A stretch of 64,000 bases of DNA from [Phialemoniopsis] sp. UDSM-2020 (GCA_018873225.1 JAEILZ010000002.1:1302001-1366000); one strand, 5' to 3'. Shown: positions 34,736 through 47,089, counted from the first letter of the stretch. Numbers and translations are program-made. The notes: generated from the sequence alone by a model not told the origin.

Positions 34736-35754
34736 CGCAAGGCTGGTATGGACTTCCTTGCGAGCTTCAAAGGTGACAATGCTGGCCACTCATGGTTGGA
34801 TCAAGGGCAATGCGAACATGTCTACCGGTGGAGCTGTGGTCTCGTGAGGTCTGTTAGATTCCGAGCTGACCTCAGATCATCACAGACGAGCTTTGGTCAA
34901 CTGTCTTGAGAGGCTCGAACTCGCACGTTTCTGTTCTCTCTCGTAGGACACGCGCGCAGCACTCTAGAAATGCAAGATAATGAAAAGTCCTCCCCCGTTG
35001 TGATAGGCGGGGACTGTAAAGGATATGGCTCTTCTCGAATGGGCGAGGAAAGGATTGGGGAATCAGAGTGGTTGGTATGGGTGCTGAAGCTTTGCATGGG
35101 TCAGGGGTCGAGAGGGGAGCCCTCGAGGTGCATCGCTCCAGGGCTGGGATTGCTCAATCACTCTGCGGACGCGCCTTGACTTTGCAGGGTCCCAGTGCAA
35201 CTCCGATCGGTAGCGTCGGATTGGAATGCCACTAAAGTGTGTCTCTGTCGGGGCCCCGCTACGCGCTGGGAAGGCCCGCGTCCTCGAGCCGCTTCAGCGA
35301 CTTGAGAGCTCCAGGAGCAGCTGGAGCAGAAGCTCCTCACGCCAGAGGGGTCAATAGTCAAGCGCACGCGATGAATGAACAACGAACAGCAATTTACGTG
35401 CTTAGATTTCTTACTCATACTTTACCTTAGTAAAGTAGGTAGATTTGCTCGTGAATACAGGTAGTTTCGAAATAAACTGGTAACTCGCCTGATAGAGTCT
35501 GGCTTTCCCACAGGTATGAATTCAAGCCCGCAATTTTAGTAGTCATGGCTGGTACTGTACGGAGTACGAAGTACAGACGCCAGCCACTTGAGGTGACATC
35601 ATCCAGAGGACGGAGGGCCACTCTCTCACAAGATTGCCAAGCCTCATATATTTGATGAGCCACAACGCAAGAAACGCATATTAAAACAACAGTCAACCGA
35701 GCTCTTCCATCTATCAGACTTCACAAATCAAGCTCGCTCATTAGGGATCTCAAT
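34736..35754. other. Divergent promoter region (inp1 / UsgS-like)
   Basis: It contains the second copy of the TACTTTAC inverted repeat (35418-35437) and a TACGGAGTA copy (35558-35566). A TATTAAAA-like element lies about 80-90 bases before the ATG at 35755. No gene is convincing. Confidence 0.5.
35418..35437. repeat. Perfect inverted repeat, copy 2
   Basis: The same arms as at 29288-29306 (TACTTTAC and GTAAAGTA), here with a four-base loop CTTA. Confidence 0.8.
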
Positions 35755-37056
35755 ATGTCTGAGATACGTAAACACCAGATAGACAAGGAGAAGCTCAAGG
35801 AGACTTTTGACGTTTCGCATTTCGACCTCAATGCCATCATTCGAGGCATCCAACTGACCCTGGTTGGAGGTGAATAACTCTTCTCTCTAGCATCGGCATG
35901 CTCAGGTTGTACTGATTCTGGATGCACTTCTAGCTCAACGGGCATTGCAGAACCCCGGGATCTTTACCAACGAGCACTACAAGCAAGCCGCCATTGCCGT
36001 AGCGTCCGGCATAGCTATCCGCATTCTGATCGCCGTTCCGGTAAATCTTCCTCGATTCCAAATCTCAGTCACCGTCGGAATATATTGTTGACAGTCATCT
36101 AGGTCATCGGAGTCAGGGTTCTACTATGGACCCTTTCCTTTGTCGTCAATCTTGACGTGGTAACGTGGGACGACAAGGTCGTGCACGGCCTCCATTTCAT
36201 TGAGAACCACGTTCTGCAGGTGCCTCTCTTCCTCATGACATTGATGCGCTACATCACGCCGACCCTGGATAACTTGTCAGTACCTTGTCGCTCATATTCC
36301 AATAAGCCAGGGTTGCTAACTTGAGGCAGGTTTATGGACTCTCTTCACTGGGTTGATGTGACGTACGTTCAAAAGCACAAGGGCGAGAATCCAGAGTCCC
36401 TTCGGGACATGTACTATCCCAACCTGCGTCAGTACTCCAAGAAGGACGGAAGTACCCACACGACGAGCACTGCTGAGGCCACGACCATGTTCCTCTGGAG
36501 ATTCGCCAGGAAGGGTCTCATCTCCCTTGCCATCTTCGCTCTGTCCTACCTGCCCATCGTCGGCAGACTTGTGCTCCCTGCGGCCAGTTTCTACACCTTC
36601 AACAAAGCGGTCGGCCTTGGTCCGGCATCCGTCATCTTTGGCACAGGCATATTCCTGCCGCGACGCTACCTCATCATTTTTCTTCAGACCTACTTCGCCT
36701 CTCGGAGCCTGGTGAGAGAGCTCTTGGAGCCTTACTTTGCTCGCATTCATTTCACCAAGGAACAGAAGAAAGCCTGGTTTCGCAGTCGTGAGGGCCTACT
36801 CTTTGGATTCGGGATAGGCTTCTATACTCTTCTCCGTGTACCGCTACTTGGAGTACTCATCTACGGTATCGCCGAGGCATCCACGGCGTACCTCATCACC
36901 AAGATCACAGATCCCCCTCCCCCACCCGCCCAGAGTGTTGAGTTTGCCGCCAGCCAGCAAGAGTGGAGAAACAAACACGAATTCTTGAGCCTTGAGTTGG
37001 CTAATATGGATGCGATCCATGGTAAGGGTGGCGCAGAGCCAAAGAAGGAGTTGTAA
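35755..37056 (+). CDS. UsgS-like multi-pass transmembrane protein
   Basis: Four exons, 35755-35869, 35934-36040, 36103-36275 and 36330-37056, give 373 residues. The third donor is GTCAGT rather than GTAAGT or GTGAGT. The pattern FDLNAIIRGIQLTLVGAQRA LQNP, an early hydrophobic segment, a central soluble part (NLFMDSLHWVDVTYVQKHKG) and later helices (SLAIFALSYLPIVGRLVLP, VGLGPASVIFGTGIFLPRR, LLRVPLLGVLIYGIAEAS) fits fungal proteins annotated as transmembrane protein UsgS. I know of no established biochemical role. It has no signal peptide. The tail is charged (GKGGAEPKKEL) and cytosolic by the positive-inside rule. Convergent with otu1, only 229 bases apart. Confidence 0.72.
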
Positions 37057-37285
37057 TCTAAACTCGCTTTAATGGTCAGGGCTTGGTTGCAGCCTGTTGT
37101 ACAGCCGTGTACACAATCTGGGCTTTTTACTGTAGTAAACCTGACACGCAAATATCCCAAGAAAACCCAAGCAATGCAATACATGGTATGCGCTGCATAA
37201 AACGAAGGAATACTTATCATGTCTTTCTACGCATAGTCTCATAAACGCTTGCAATCCAGACCCGAAACTCTCCTCAAGCTGGACC

Positions 37286-38377
37286 TCAGTCATGCAGCTT
37301 CATCTCTTCAAAAGCAGTGTGGCCGGTGTCCTTGGTATGCTTGACCATGTCTTTCTCGCCCGAGCCGATCCAGTTCTCGCATCCAGGCACATTACACCTG
37401 ATCACCATGTCTTGCGTATCGGTGTAGTAGTCCTGACCCTTGAGCTGGGCAGCCAGCTTCCGAGCTTTGTTGATCACATCGTCGTTGTCAGTGCTCCATT
37501 GGGTGACGTCTGAGTCAACGGGAAGCTCAAGAGCAAATGATTGCGCGATCCGGTCGTAGTGTATGCCGGAGTAAAGAAGGATGCAGCGCGTGTCTTTATC
37601 CTCTCCGTATGTATCTACTCGGGCATACTATGTACATAGCGTCAGAATGGACTTCTGTCGAGTAAGGATCATCTTCAGTGACGTATCTGCGTACCTTGAC
37701 GTCGATGGAACATATCTGAATATTGTAGATCTCACTCAGACACATGAGCTCGATAGAGCCGCCCCAGCGCTGTGGATCCTTGAGCCTCTCTGCGTACACC
37801 CGCGGCTCAATGTTTTCAAGGATGGCTTTGTTGTATTTCTCTGGATTGTTGAGGATGTGCTCGCCGACTTCCCTGCGAAGGCGTGCAGCTGGGTCGGCAA
37901 TCTGCATCACACCGCCAAAGGCTGTGAACAGACAGCTGTTGTCGTCGGGCATGACACGCAAGACTGGACAAGGTCAACGAAGGTGACCTCAAACAGCCGA
38001 CCCAGTGTATACGTACCGAGATAGCCTCCCTGCTCCGGCCATTCGACAGTAGTCTCATCCGCTTCGACTCTCTTAGGCTGGAACGGAGGTGCCTGGGATT
38101 CCTTCTTAACGCGCTTAGCTTCAGGCACGGGTGCCTCTTCCAGCTCCCGTGCTGCCGGGACCAGCGTCAAGGTCTCTCCGTTGAGCTTGAGCTCTTTCAG
38201 AGATGTCTCCTTGCTCGTGAGGTCGAGTTCTGATGGCGGGAAACCAGACTTGAGGGAGAAATCTGCCACTCCGAATTTGTCACGGATGGTCTTGACCAAT
38301 TGTTCGATGGTCCAGTCATCTTCTGCCTGAATAGTCTCGACCCCAGAAGGGCCTCGGACCCGCATGCGGATAACCAT
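37286..38377 (-). CDS. otu1: Ubiquitin thioesterase Otu1 (YOD1)
   Basis: Three exons reading leftward, 38377-38017, 37963-37695 and 37627-37286, give 323 residues. It trims ubiquitin chains from substrates of Cdc48/p97. Domains: an N-terminal UBX-like fold (1 to about 80, VIRMRVRGPSGVETI); the OTU catalytic domain with PDDNSCLF (Asp128, Cys131) and SGIHYD (His233); and a C-terminal C2H2 finger with Cys288, Cys293, His307 and His313. The 67-base second intron is easy to miss because exon 2 reads on 65 bases in frame; removing it restores SIDVKYARVDTYGED, the family pattern before the final catalytic strand. The start is the ATG at 38377; the frame runs on to a TTG at 38404. Confidence 0.95.
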
Positions 38378-39501
38378 TTCTTGATGATAAGCAGGGTTGT
38401 TCAAATATAAAACGGTATTCAGGCACCTTCAATGGAACCCAATGAGCGAACGAAGGATCTCGGCTGGGCGGGCTTCACTTTCAGCGCTGGTATGAAGTCG
38501 CCAGATTGGTGCGCGTTGAAGACCCTCTGACTGCACTCCCGCCAATCCAAAGCGCCTCGCCGTTCCAATACGGATGAGGACGAGATGGCTGGGAGTTCTA
38601 AAACAACGCCTCTGTGCTATGTTGGCAATCCGTCGGTCTCTATTCTTTGTGTTGCTTAAAAAAGGCCCAAGAACCAAACTAGCCAAAAGTCAAAGACAAG
38701 TAACAACCCAATCTACGTCACTGAAAATGTAGAGTCGAGAGGTGTTGTACTGTCGAATGCTGAGGTGGATGGGCGGGCACTCAGGGAAAGTGAGAAGGCC
38801 AGGTGAGTTGGTCTCTCGGATTAGCAGGCGTCCCCGACTGACCTTTGTAACCTCGAACAGATCAGAAAAGTGCTAGCAAGATGAATCCTTATGAAAAAGG
38901 AAAAGTAGGAACATATCACCTTTTGACTTTCAATATCGACCATATCTCCACCCACGATGCCGGGTGGGCAGCCGCCCCCCATGCGCCGTGCCCTCCTACC
39001 TCCACTGACTTAGTAAGGATGTTCCAGCAGTGCCATACCTGCGGCGGCGAGTTCCCCTGGCACCTCCAGCACATTCTACGAAGTACCGTGCTGTGACTGA
39101 CTAAAGTAGTCCAGTAGTGTGCTCGTTTCCCCGGCCTCTGTGATTGGTCTGGGGCTGTAAAGGGCGGACCTGGCGCCGATCAACGCGGAAGTCATGCTGG
39201 TCCCAGCACCACAGGCGCCAGCTGAGTCAGCACTTCCAGCCGACTGGAAGGAGCCAAAGGGACCCAATCTTTGACAGCTGCAGCTGCTCAATTGCGACTG
39301 GTGACTTTACTACGCGCCAAACAAAAACGGCTTGCCTGCATCCTCCAACATTCGGTACACGAGAGCCGCCAATTCTGTCTGTCGCGACACCACGCTCAAG
39401 TTTCCGACTGGTTATTCTTGATCGCGGGCCGACTCTCGGTCTAGCAGACCTGTTGCGCCCGACCACATCCCCTCCAAAAGGCGCGATCAACTCGAATCGC
39501 A
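38378..39501. other. Divergent promoter region (otu1 / rsc1)
   Basis: A 1.1 kb shared upstream region. A minus ORF at 38429-38686 starts with TTG and is not convincing. No repeat or RNA was seen. Confidence 0.5.
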
Positions 39502-42500
39502 ATGGCTGCGCGACAGTACGGAAACGCGTCGGAAGTGCGCGAGTCTATCGAGGCTAAAGGCGCCGCCGGCGATCCAGATGTCGATATGGCCGACGCGGTC
39601 GCCGACGAGGACCTTGATGCCGAGGGTGAAGACGATGTCGACGCAGAAGGCGACGACGACATGGGCGAGCAGGGGTCGGACAATGCAGACCCCAGGGATC
39701 TACAACATCTTCTAGATCTCATCGAGACGACCTCGCAATACCTTTGCGCCTACAAAGAACGGTACGCACCCCCGTGCATAGGATACTGCCGGTGTCTGGA
39801 ACCAACACTAACGGAACGTTCAATTATATAGGGACGAGGAGGTGGCAGCCGGGTTCCAAAGGATTCCCAACAAAAGGCTAATCCCTGACTATACCGATGT
39901 GATCAAGGAGCCCATCGCATTCAGTACCATCCGAGTAGGTCGAACGACTGAACAGCCCATCTGTGAACCTATTACTGATAGCTACACAGGGGAAAATCCA
40001 GAAGAAACAGTATACGGCCTTTTCCGAGTTCGTTCGGGACGTCGCCTTGATATCTCACAATGCCCAGGTGTACAACAGACCATCTGCGCCCATCTTTGGA
40101 CAGGCAGTTCGGCTGCGAGAAATTTTTGTTGCTAAGCTGCAAGCAATGATCCAGAAGGGTGAGATCAAGCCCGAAGAAGCAGAGCTTCCAGACCTCGGAG
40201 AACTGCCGGAAATGGACGAGTCGCCCCCACCGGACCCCGAGGACGAGGAGATGGATGAGGATGAGGAAGACGAAGAAGACTTCGAAGAAGATGACGACTC
40301 AGACGACGAGGGTGGACGCCGCCGTGGCCGTCGACGAGGACGCGCATCGTTTGGCAAAAAGGACAAGATGGATGATGAAAAGGATGACGTCCACAAGAAG
40401 CGAGGCCGCCCTCCAAAGGTCTACACCCCAATGGAGGCTCGCATTCATGCTGTCATCAAAGGCCTGCGTAAATTCAAGACTGACGAGGGAGAGCTCCGGA
40501 TCGTCCCGTTTGAAAAGCTACCCGATAAGCAAGCCAACCCTGAGTACTACCAGGCCATCTTGAACCCCATGGCGCTTGACATCATCAAGCGCAAAGCCAA
40601 GCGTAAGAAGTACCAAAACGTCGACCACGTTCTCGCAGACATCGACTTGATGTTCGAGAACGCCAAACTCTACAACGAAGAGGGCAGCGAGATCTACGAT
40701 GACGCAGTCGAGCTACAGAACCAAGCCCGTATATTGGCGACTGAGCAGAAATCAAAACCCGACGATGACTTTCGTGACGAAGACGGAAAGCTTCCAGTTT
40801 CTGAAGCACATCACGGTGGCGAGGTGTGGCGAGTCGGTGAGTAAAGTAGTCCTTTTCAAAGCACTTTGCTGCTCTTCAGCTGACATTTCGAAAGGTGACT
40901 GGGTACATATCCGTAACCATAATGACCTCTCCAAGCCAATCGTTGCTCAGCTCTATCGCATCTGGAAAGATGCTTCTGGACAGGTTTGGGTCAACGCGTG
41001 CTGGTACTATCGTCCTGAGCAGACCGTGCACCGGTTTGAGAAACACTTCTACGAAAAGGAAGTGGTGAAGACGGGCCAGTACCGCGACCATCGCATAGAG
41101 GAGATCATTGACCGCTGCTTCGTCATGTTCATCACGAGATTCCCCAAGGGTCGACCCCGCGGCTTCCCTCCAGACAAGGAGGTATATGTCTGTGAGGCAC
41201 GTTACAACGAGGAGAAATTCCGCTTCGCCAAGATCAAGACGTGGGCAAGCTGCGTGCCAGACGAGGTTCGCGAGCGGGACTACGAGATGGACCTGTTCGA
41301 GATGCCTCGTAAGCTCAGAAAGATTCCCAGTCCGATCAAGCATCTCCTGCGAGAGGATGCGAAGGAAACAGACCCCTTGCCCAAGCCAACATGGGGCAGT
41401 CCCAATGCGCCGCCTATGATTGGTGCGGTACACAAGCGACCGAGAGAATCGAATGTAAGTGATTGATATCTGTCTTATCACTCGCACGGTCACATCACTT
41501 TGTGACAACCAAAACAAGATCCCTCCCCATATCACGTCGCGTCCACAGCCGCGCTTTATAGTCGGGTTTGAGCTTCTGGTTTTCTACTCACCTTTGCGTT
41601 GCGCGTCATTTTTTCACTCTTCATCTCTGTGCAGGATCAGGACTAATGTGCATTTCGCGTACAGGAATCACCACCGCCAGAACCAACTCCGCCACCGACC
41701 TCCGCCGGTCCTATGGAAATGCACATGGACCCGACTCGGCGGCCTTCGATGAAGAGCGACGGAGGCATGGGCGGCACGCCAGGTGGTTACCATCAGCCGG
41801 GACCAGCGCCGATCCCGTCGCCGTCCCACCCAACATATGGACAACATTTCGCGCCGCCTAGACCGGGCCCGCCCCCCACACCTCCGGCGGCGGTCCCGCA
41901 CATGCAACACCCAGCGCCGCACCCTATGCAGTCTCCGGGTCACATCCCTCAGGCTCCTCACTACCAACAGCATCAGCCACCACAAGGCTACGGCCAGCAG
42001 TTTGCTCCTTCTCCGGCCAGTATGGGACACCACACTCCGATGCCGAACCCCATGATGCCGACGTACGACCATCACCGCATGGCGCCCACCCCAGCTGCCA
42101 TGACCCCGACGCGCGCTCCCATGGCAGCCACCCCGAGCACGACGGCGATACCGCATGCCAATGCCAACGCCAACGCTTACAATCCTCCCAGACCGGTAGA
42201 GACCTATGCTCTCCCGGAGGGTATGGACGCGGCCATCCCGGCAGAAGTGCGCGAACGCTTCCAGCGCGACGAGCAGGGACGCATCCTCTTCTTCACGGCC
42301 CCGCCACTCAACCGCGCGCACAACGGCGTGGCGTCGGAGAGTGCCGATCTGGGCCACAGTGTGCGCTACAGCAAAGACATCGCTGCGTTCCGAGAGGAAC
42401 GACGGCGCAAGCGGCAGGAGCGGGACGAGGTGGTCGCCGCCGAGACGCGGAAAAAGGCTGCGCTCGCGTCAAAGGAGAAGGAGGAGACGGAGGCGATGCT

Positions 42501-42666
42501 GTGGCAGGCCGCCGGCGGTGCTCTTGGCGAGTTCGTTCAGCATATCAACGCGGGCACAAAGGTCCTTCAGGAAAGTTTGGGCGGGTGGGATCGGGGAGCG
42601 CTGGCAGGTCAGGAACAGCAAGCTCCGACGATCAATGGAGGCGCCGTGAATGGCTCGCATCATTGA
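39502..42666 (+). CDS. rsc1: Rsc1/Rsc2-like RSC chromatin-remodelling subunit
   Basis: Five exons, 39502-39761, 39832-39934, 39990-40836, 40895-41454 and 41665-42666, give 923 residues. It is a nucleosome-remodelling complex subunit that binds acetylated histones. Domains: an acidic head with DVDMADAVADEDL (about 27-65); bromodomain 1 (about 70-170, IPDYTDVIKEPIAFSTIR, NAQVYN); a long acidic run (about 191-228); an AT-hook KKRGRPPK (257-264); bromodomain 2 (about 268-372, NAKLYN); and a BAH domain (about 398-520, WVHIRNHNDLSKPIVAQLYR and a YRPEQTVH-type strand). This double bromodomain plus BAH order is diagnostic. The C-terminal part is Pro/His/Gln-rich, followed by a charged helix (RRKRQERDEV). 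Intron 4 is 210 bases, long for this genome, and could hide a small exon. Confidence 0.94.
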
Positions 42667-43520
42667 GCATCGACACGCATTACCGGGACTCGTCTTCAAT
42701 TGTCCTCGTGTGGAGCGTGCAAAAACCGGTATTCTTGAGATTATTATTTTACCTGGAAAGGAAAGGAGTGAGTGCTAAGGCGTTTCTTGGGGGGTTTCAC
42801 GATCCGACAGGAGAGGCTATCGGCTGGCGTTTACAGGACCACTGGGCCGCGTACTTGGGGAACAGAACAGGCCTAGAATTGCAGTGAATCATGGCTATCA
42901 ATGTACCATACTTAGTAGGGCAAAAGAAACACATTGGAATTAAGGAGGCACACGATGCCCTTCACTCTTGGCTCGTGCTCCGCTCTGACCTTGGAAGATG
43001 GTATCTCAAGAAAAGCCTTAGAACCCGGTGATGACGCTGATGAAGGCGGTTGAGGTCGAAAATGGTGGGTCAATGAGGCTGACTCTTCAGGGTCTACTTA
43101 GTGCTTGAACTACTTTATTTTAGTATGGATTGAAACAGTCATTCGGGCTGAAGCGCGTTCGAAGATTTGCCTCCCGCCTTTTCTTCCCCACCTCTTCTCC
43201 CGCCCACTTCCTTCAATCGCCGTCTCATCCATCATTATCATCATCATCATCGCCCATCATCGCCTCCCTCCATACACGCTACCATCTATCCTTTCTTGGG
43301 CGAAACCTGGGCTTTCCCAAAACCTTCTGTTTTGACTGATTCTATGCAAATGTAATCTCTTTGCCTTGTTCCTCTTTCCCCCTGCTGCGAGATACTCTCA
43401 TACTGTTCACATTTCATCCCAATCATCTTATCATCATCTCACTTGGCCTTCGTCTTGCCATGTCCTCCGTTCTGCTGCACGATCATTTCCAGCTTGGCAG
43501 TATACATTGATGATGACTAT
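42667..43520. other. Intergenic region upstream of the NYN-domain gene
   Basis: C/T-rich leader sequence with an ATCATC tract at about 43222-43252. No gene seen. Confidence 0.5.
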
Positions 43521-44921
43521 ATGGGCGACACTTCAGCAACGGATATGCCCGACCCTACACCTCCCTCGCCAGCTTCACCAAAGCTTGGCAATTTCAATCG
43601 CATTTTCGACTTTTTGACACTTCAACCACCATCATCACCACCGGTGCCTTTGGACAGAGGAGACGACGTCTCACAAAGAGCCCATCCCGTACGAGGAACG
43701 CATTCGCCACGTGCGATCACTCCGAGACCTTTTGCAAGTGGCTTTCTTGGGGGCCTGGATCTGAAAGCTATCCTCCCAAACTCGGAAGCAACTGAGGCAA
43801 ACGCCTCAAACTCGTCGGATGACGACCTTGAGGAGGGTGAGCCCGCTTTGGCCTCGTCCTTACCAGAAACGAATTCAACGGCGGCATCTTCTCCGCCATC
43901 CGACACCAATGATTTTGTACAAAAACACCTACGTGACCGTGGCAATGTTACGCCTCAGCAGAAACGCTCAACACACATTCCCATCTTGAGCAATTCTAGT
44001 AGAGTCAAATCAGCAGTCACTCTGCCGGATGGCATCGCAACGGCAGCTGTTCTTCGCACTCGGATTCATCACGAGTCAACAAATTCTCCCGGATATCAGC
44101 CTTATGTCATCGTTCCAAGATACACTTGCAGCAAGAGCGACAAGTTGAGACTTCTTCAAGCCAAGCTGGCTCCTCAGTATGACCTCGATATGATGTACGC
44201 ATCGGAGCCGAGCCTCGCCAGCTCACACCCTGTCCATATTTTTGTCGACCTGTCCAACATTGTCATTGGATTCTACAACTCGCTGAAGATCAGCAACGGC
44301 ATACCGATAGACCAGTATGTCAAGGTTCCGCCTTTTTTCTTTGAAGGCTTCGCCACTGTTTTGGAACGCGGTCGGCTCGTTGGTGGAAGGAAACTTGCTG
44401 GCTCAGTCGTGGACAACACCGACCGTTCTCGCTGGCCCGACTACATGCATGAAGCCGAGGCGGCGGGCTACGAGATGAACATCCTCAATCGCGTGGAGAA
44501 GATGGCCTTGACGCCGAAGCCTGCGTCCCGGAAGGGATATAGGTCTGGCAGCGGCAGGGAGTACCCATCGGACGCCTATTCATCGGACGACATGGCTCCC
44601 GCCCGGCAGAAGAAGATAGGCGAGCAGGGTGTCGATGAACTACTCCACATGAAAATGTGCCAGTGTGTTCTCGACTTCGCCCCGGGCACAATGGTCTTGG
44701 CTACGGGTGACGCCGCGGCAGCCGAGTTCTCGGATGGCTTCCTCGTCAACGTGGAGCGTGCTCTGAAGAACGGCTGGCGCGTGGAGCTAGTGTCTTGGAA
44801 GACGGGCATTGCGTTCGCATGGAGAAATCTAGAGCGAAATCGCGAATGGGCCGGTCGCTTCAGGATCATCGAGCTCGACTATCTTGTCGACGAGCTGGTC
44901 GGCGCTCACTTGGCCCAGTAA
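43521..44921 (+). CDS. NYN-domain (PIN-like) putative RNase
   Basis: Single exon of 466 residues starting at the first in-frame ATG; the upstream open frame begins with TTG at 43443. Residues 1 to about 190 are Ser/Pro-rich and disordered, with a short acidic patch (SSDDDLEEGEPA). The NYN domain covers roughly 245-460: HIFVDLSNIVIGFYNSLK with the first metal-binding Asp, EQGVDELLHMKM, GTMVLATGDAAAAEFSDGF with the second and third acidic positions, GWRVELVSWKTGIA, and RFRIIELDYLVDEL. NYN enzymes are PIN-like RNases that need Mg2+. The acidic triad is present, so activity is plausible; substrate and partners are unknown. A Ser/Lys/Arg-rich insertion lies between the first and second motif (near 355-385). 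Confidence 0.82.
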   Translation: MGDTSATDMPDPTPPSPASPKLGNFNRIFDFLTLQPPSSPPVPLDRGDDVSQRAHPVRGTHSPRAITPRPFASGFLGGLDLKAILPNSEATEANASNSSDDDLEEGEPALASSLPETNSTAASSPPSDTNDFVQKHLRDRGNVTPQQKRSTHIPILSNSSRVKSAVTLPDGIATAAVLRTRIHHESTNSPGYQPYVIVPRYTCSKSDKLRLLQAKLAPQYDLDMMYASEPSLASSHPVHIFVDLSNIVIGFYNSLKISNGIPIDQYVKVPPFFFEGFATVLERGRLVGGRKLAGSVVDNTDRSRWPDYMHEAEAAGYEMNILNRVEKMALTPKPASRKGYRSGSGREYPSDAYSSDDMAPARQKKIGEQGVDELLHMKMCQCVLDFAPGTMVLATGDAAAAEFSDGFLVNVERALKNGWRVELVSWKTGIAFAWRNLERNREWAGRFRIIELDYLVDELVGAHLAQ

Positions 44922-47089
44922 GGTGGCTTCTGGGCGGAACATTTCGAATTTGGCTCATGAAGAGCGGGCTTATACGTGACGTCGGAGGTGTTTTATTGGC
45001 TTTGAGCCGCTCTGACGAGTCTCCGGGGTGCTTTCAAGGAGCTGAGATGATATCTCAGCATACATGGCGCATACCACCATCATCTCCTGACTTTTTGGGC
45101 GTGGGAATATTAAGTACAGTGTCGTTCGGCAGAAATGCCATCGACGCGAAAGCTGGAACCTTACAATTGCCCAATAACTTTCTGCATTTCATCAATACTT
45201 CGACCACCCGAATTTAGACCGGGGGCAGCTCTTTTCAACGCATCGGCATACATGCAACCTAGACTTGTTGCTCGGGTTGATATTTGGCATTTTTGGTCGG
45301 TTCCAGAGTTCGAGTACGATATTCCAAGACAAGCCGATGGCGTTGTTGTCTCTGGTTCTTTGCAAGTTCTGCAATAGCGGTTTGTGCTAGCTGGTTTGCA
45401 TTTTGGCAGGCATGCATGTCACGATTCATCAGATACCCTGTCGCTTCTTGCTTCTTCGCTGGGTTAAAAGAACTTGGTCTTTTCTATTCATTGGCCATCC
45501 GGCGACAGAATGGCACTCGATGGTATTAGGTCGTTACTGGCATGGGTACACGGGACACGTATTATGGAAGCGGTGTTCATGATCATGATAGATGGCAGTT
45601 TCTCCTTTTTTATATTCAAATGATTTTCCTGTTTTTGATCTTCTGACTGTATTCGGAGATACTGCGCGAGAGTATGAAGTCTCGTCAATCCGATGCGCCG
45701 CAAAAGCCAAGCCGGCCGCCTACTGGATTCCCATTAGCAAGCAGCCCACACTCATTACTTGTACTTGTACATGGTATTTTTGAACATGGGACAGCGCCGC
45801 ATGGTCCGTGGGTGTGCCGCTCTTCCCGTCTCTAGCTTCAGGGGAGGGTATCTAATTGTTGCGTGCATCTTGGCGAACTTGACAGATGTTCCCCTGGTAC
45901 TCGGTGCCTGTACGGAGTACCATTGCCCTGAGTCTGTCTTGGCTATGCAAATATTAATGTGCTTGCTCCAACTTTGGGAAGAATCCAACCGGCCTATCGA
46001 CAAGATCGACACGTACAAAGATCTCTGTAGATAACTACCTACTTATCTACCTTGGAACAGCTTTTGAATGTGTAATGGGCTGCTGGGATGACCCCTGCCA
46101 GGCCGGATCTTTTCCAACGGACCAAGCTGACGAGTCCCCCCCACATGAGGTGGGAAAACGGTTTGAAGGTCAAGCCACACTTACACTAGTTACCAGATGA
46201 GTAGCTATTCTCGAGATTTCACAACGGGGTACTCGCCCCGGGATCTGCTTTGATTTACATTGGGAATACATTACAGATTCTGAAGACGGCACCAAGCATG
46301 TGGTAATGGTGACACTTGAACACTTTATTTTACTTTTAGGGTTGTATCCACGAAAATCTGTCCTGTGCAATGGAAGGGATGGGAGAGCAATGGCATGGGA
46401 TTGGCGATCCCTATTCAATGTGGCCATCCTTGCCATCCCATCCACCCATCCATCCCATACACATTTGCAGCATCTCGATTGCTCAATCACCTTGGCTGGC
46501 CCCCCAGCCCCATGTGGAAATAAGCAATCCAGATTGCAGGTGTCAAGTAGCGAGTTGGCCCACCCCTGGAAGCAAGCTGGGATGTACGTACGTACGGAGT
46601 AGGTATCTATCCTTGCGTGCCTTGCCTTATGGGTGTTCTTGGTGGGTTCCATTTCACTCGAGCTGCATCATTCAATTCATCTCTCCTTTGGGTATTGACT
46701 TGTGCTGGGTATCCTATTTTTGGTCCCAATGGGCGCCTTGATTTTTCCCCTGCTCCTCATCCCCAATACTTGCATGAGTTGGTGCAAGCATCGCTCTGGC
46801 CTCACTTTGTGTTGCTTTTGATTCATATTCAGTCGCTCATTTGAACAGTCTTCTACTTACACACGCCTCTGGGCTCTCTTCTACCATTCTATCAACACAG
46901 ATCAGGTCTGTCGGTGGCCTTGGAAGCGCGCGCTGTTCGGTGTCGGTACCAGGCTTCAAGAAGATTGCCGAGGGTGGTGAATTCACACTCGCGTGGCTCA
47001 CCACGAGTCTCGAAGGGAACCGAAGCAAGCGTCTATCTTCTTAACATTGATTCGGAAATCGAATCCCATACAACAACCCTCAGCCCGCC
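44922..47089. other. 2.2 kb intergenic region upstream of the GT25 gene
   Basis: It holds two TACGGAGTA copies (45911-45919 and 46593-46601). ORFs are short and of random composition. A long 5' leader or an unseen small gene cannot be excluded. Confidence 0.5.

Noticed and set aside
38429..38686. 85-codon minus-strand ORF upstream of otu1
   Set aside because: Begins with TTG and has no family features; it resembles a mitochondrial presequence only in Arg content.
41668..42357. 229-codon antisense ORF opposite the Pro-rich tail of rsc1
   Set aside because: Arg/His/Gly-rich shadow of Pro/His-rich coding sequence on the other strand.
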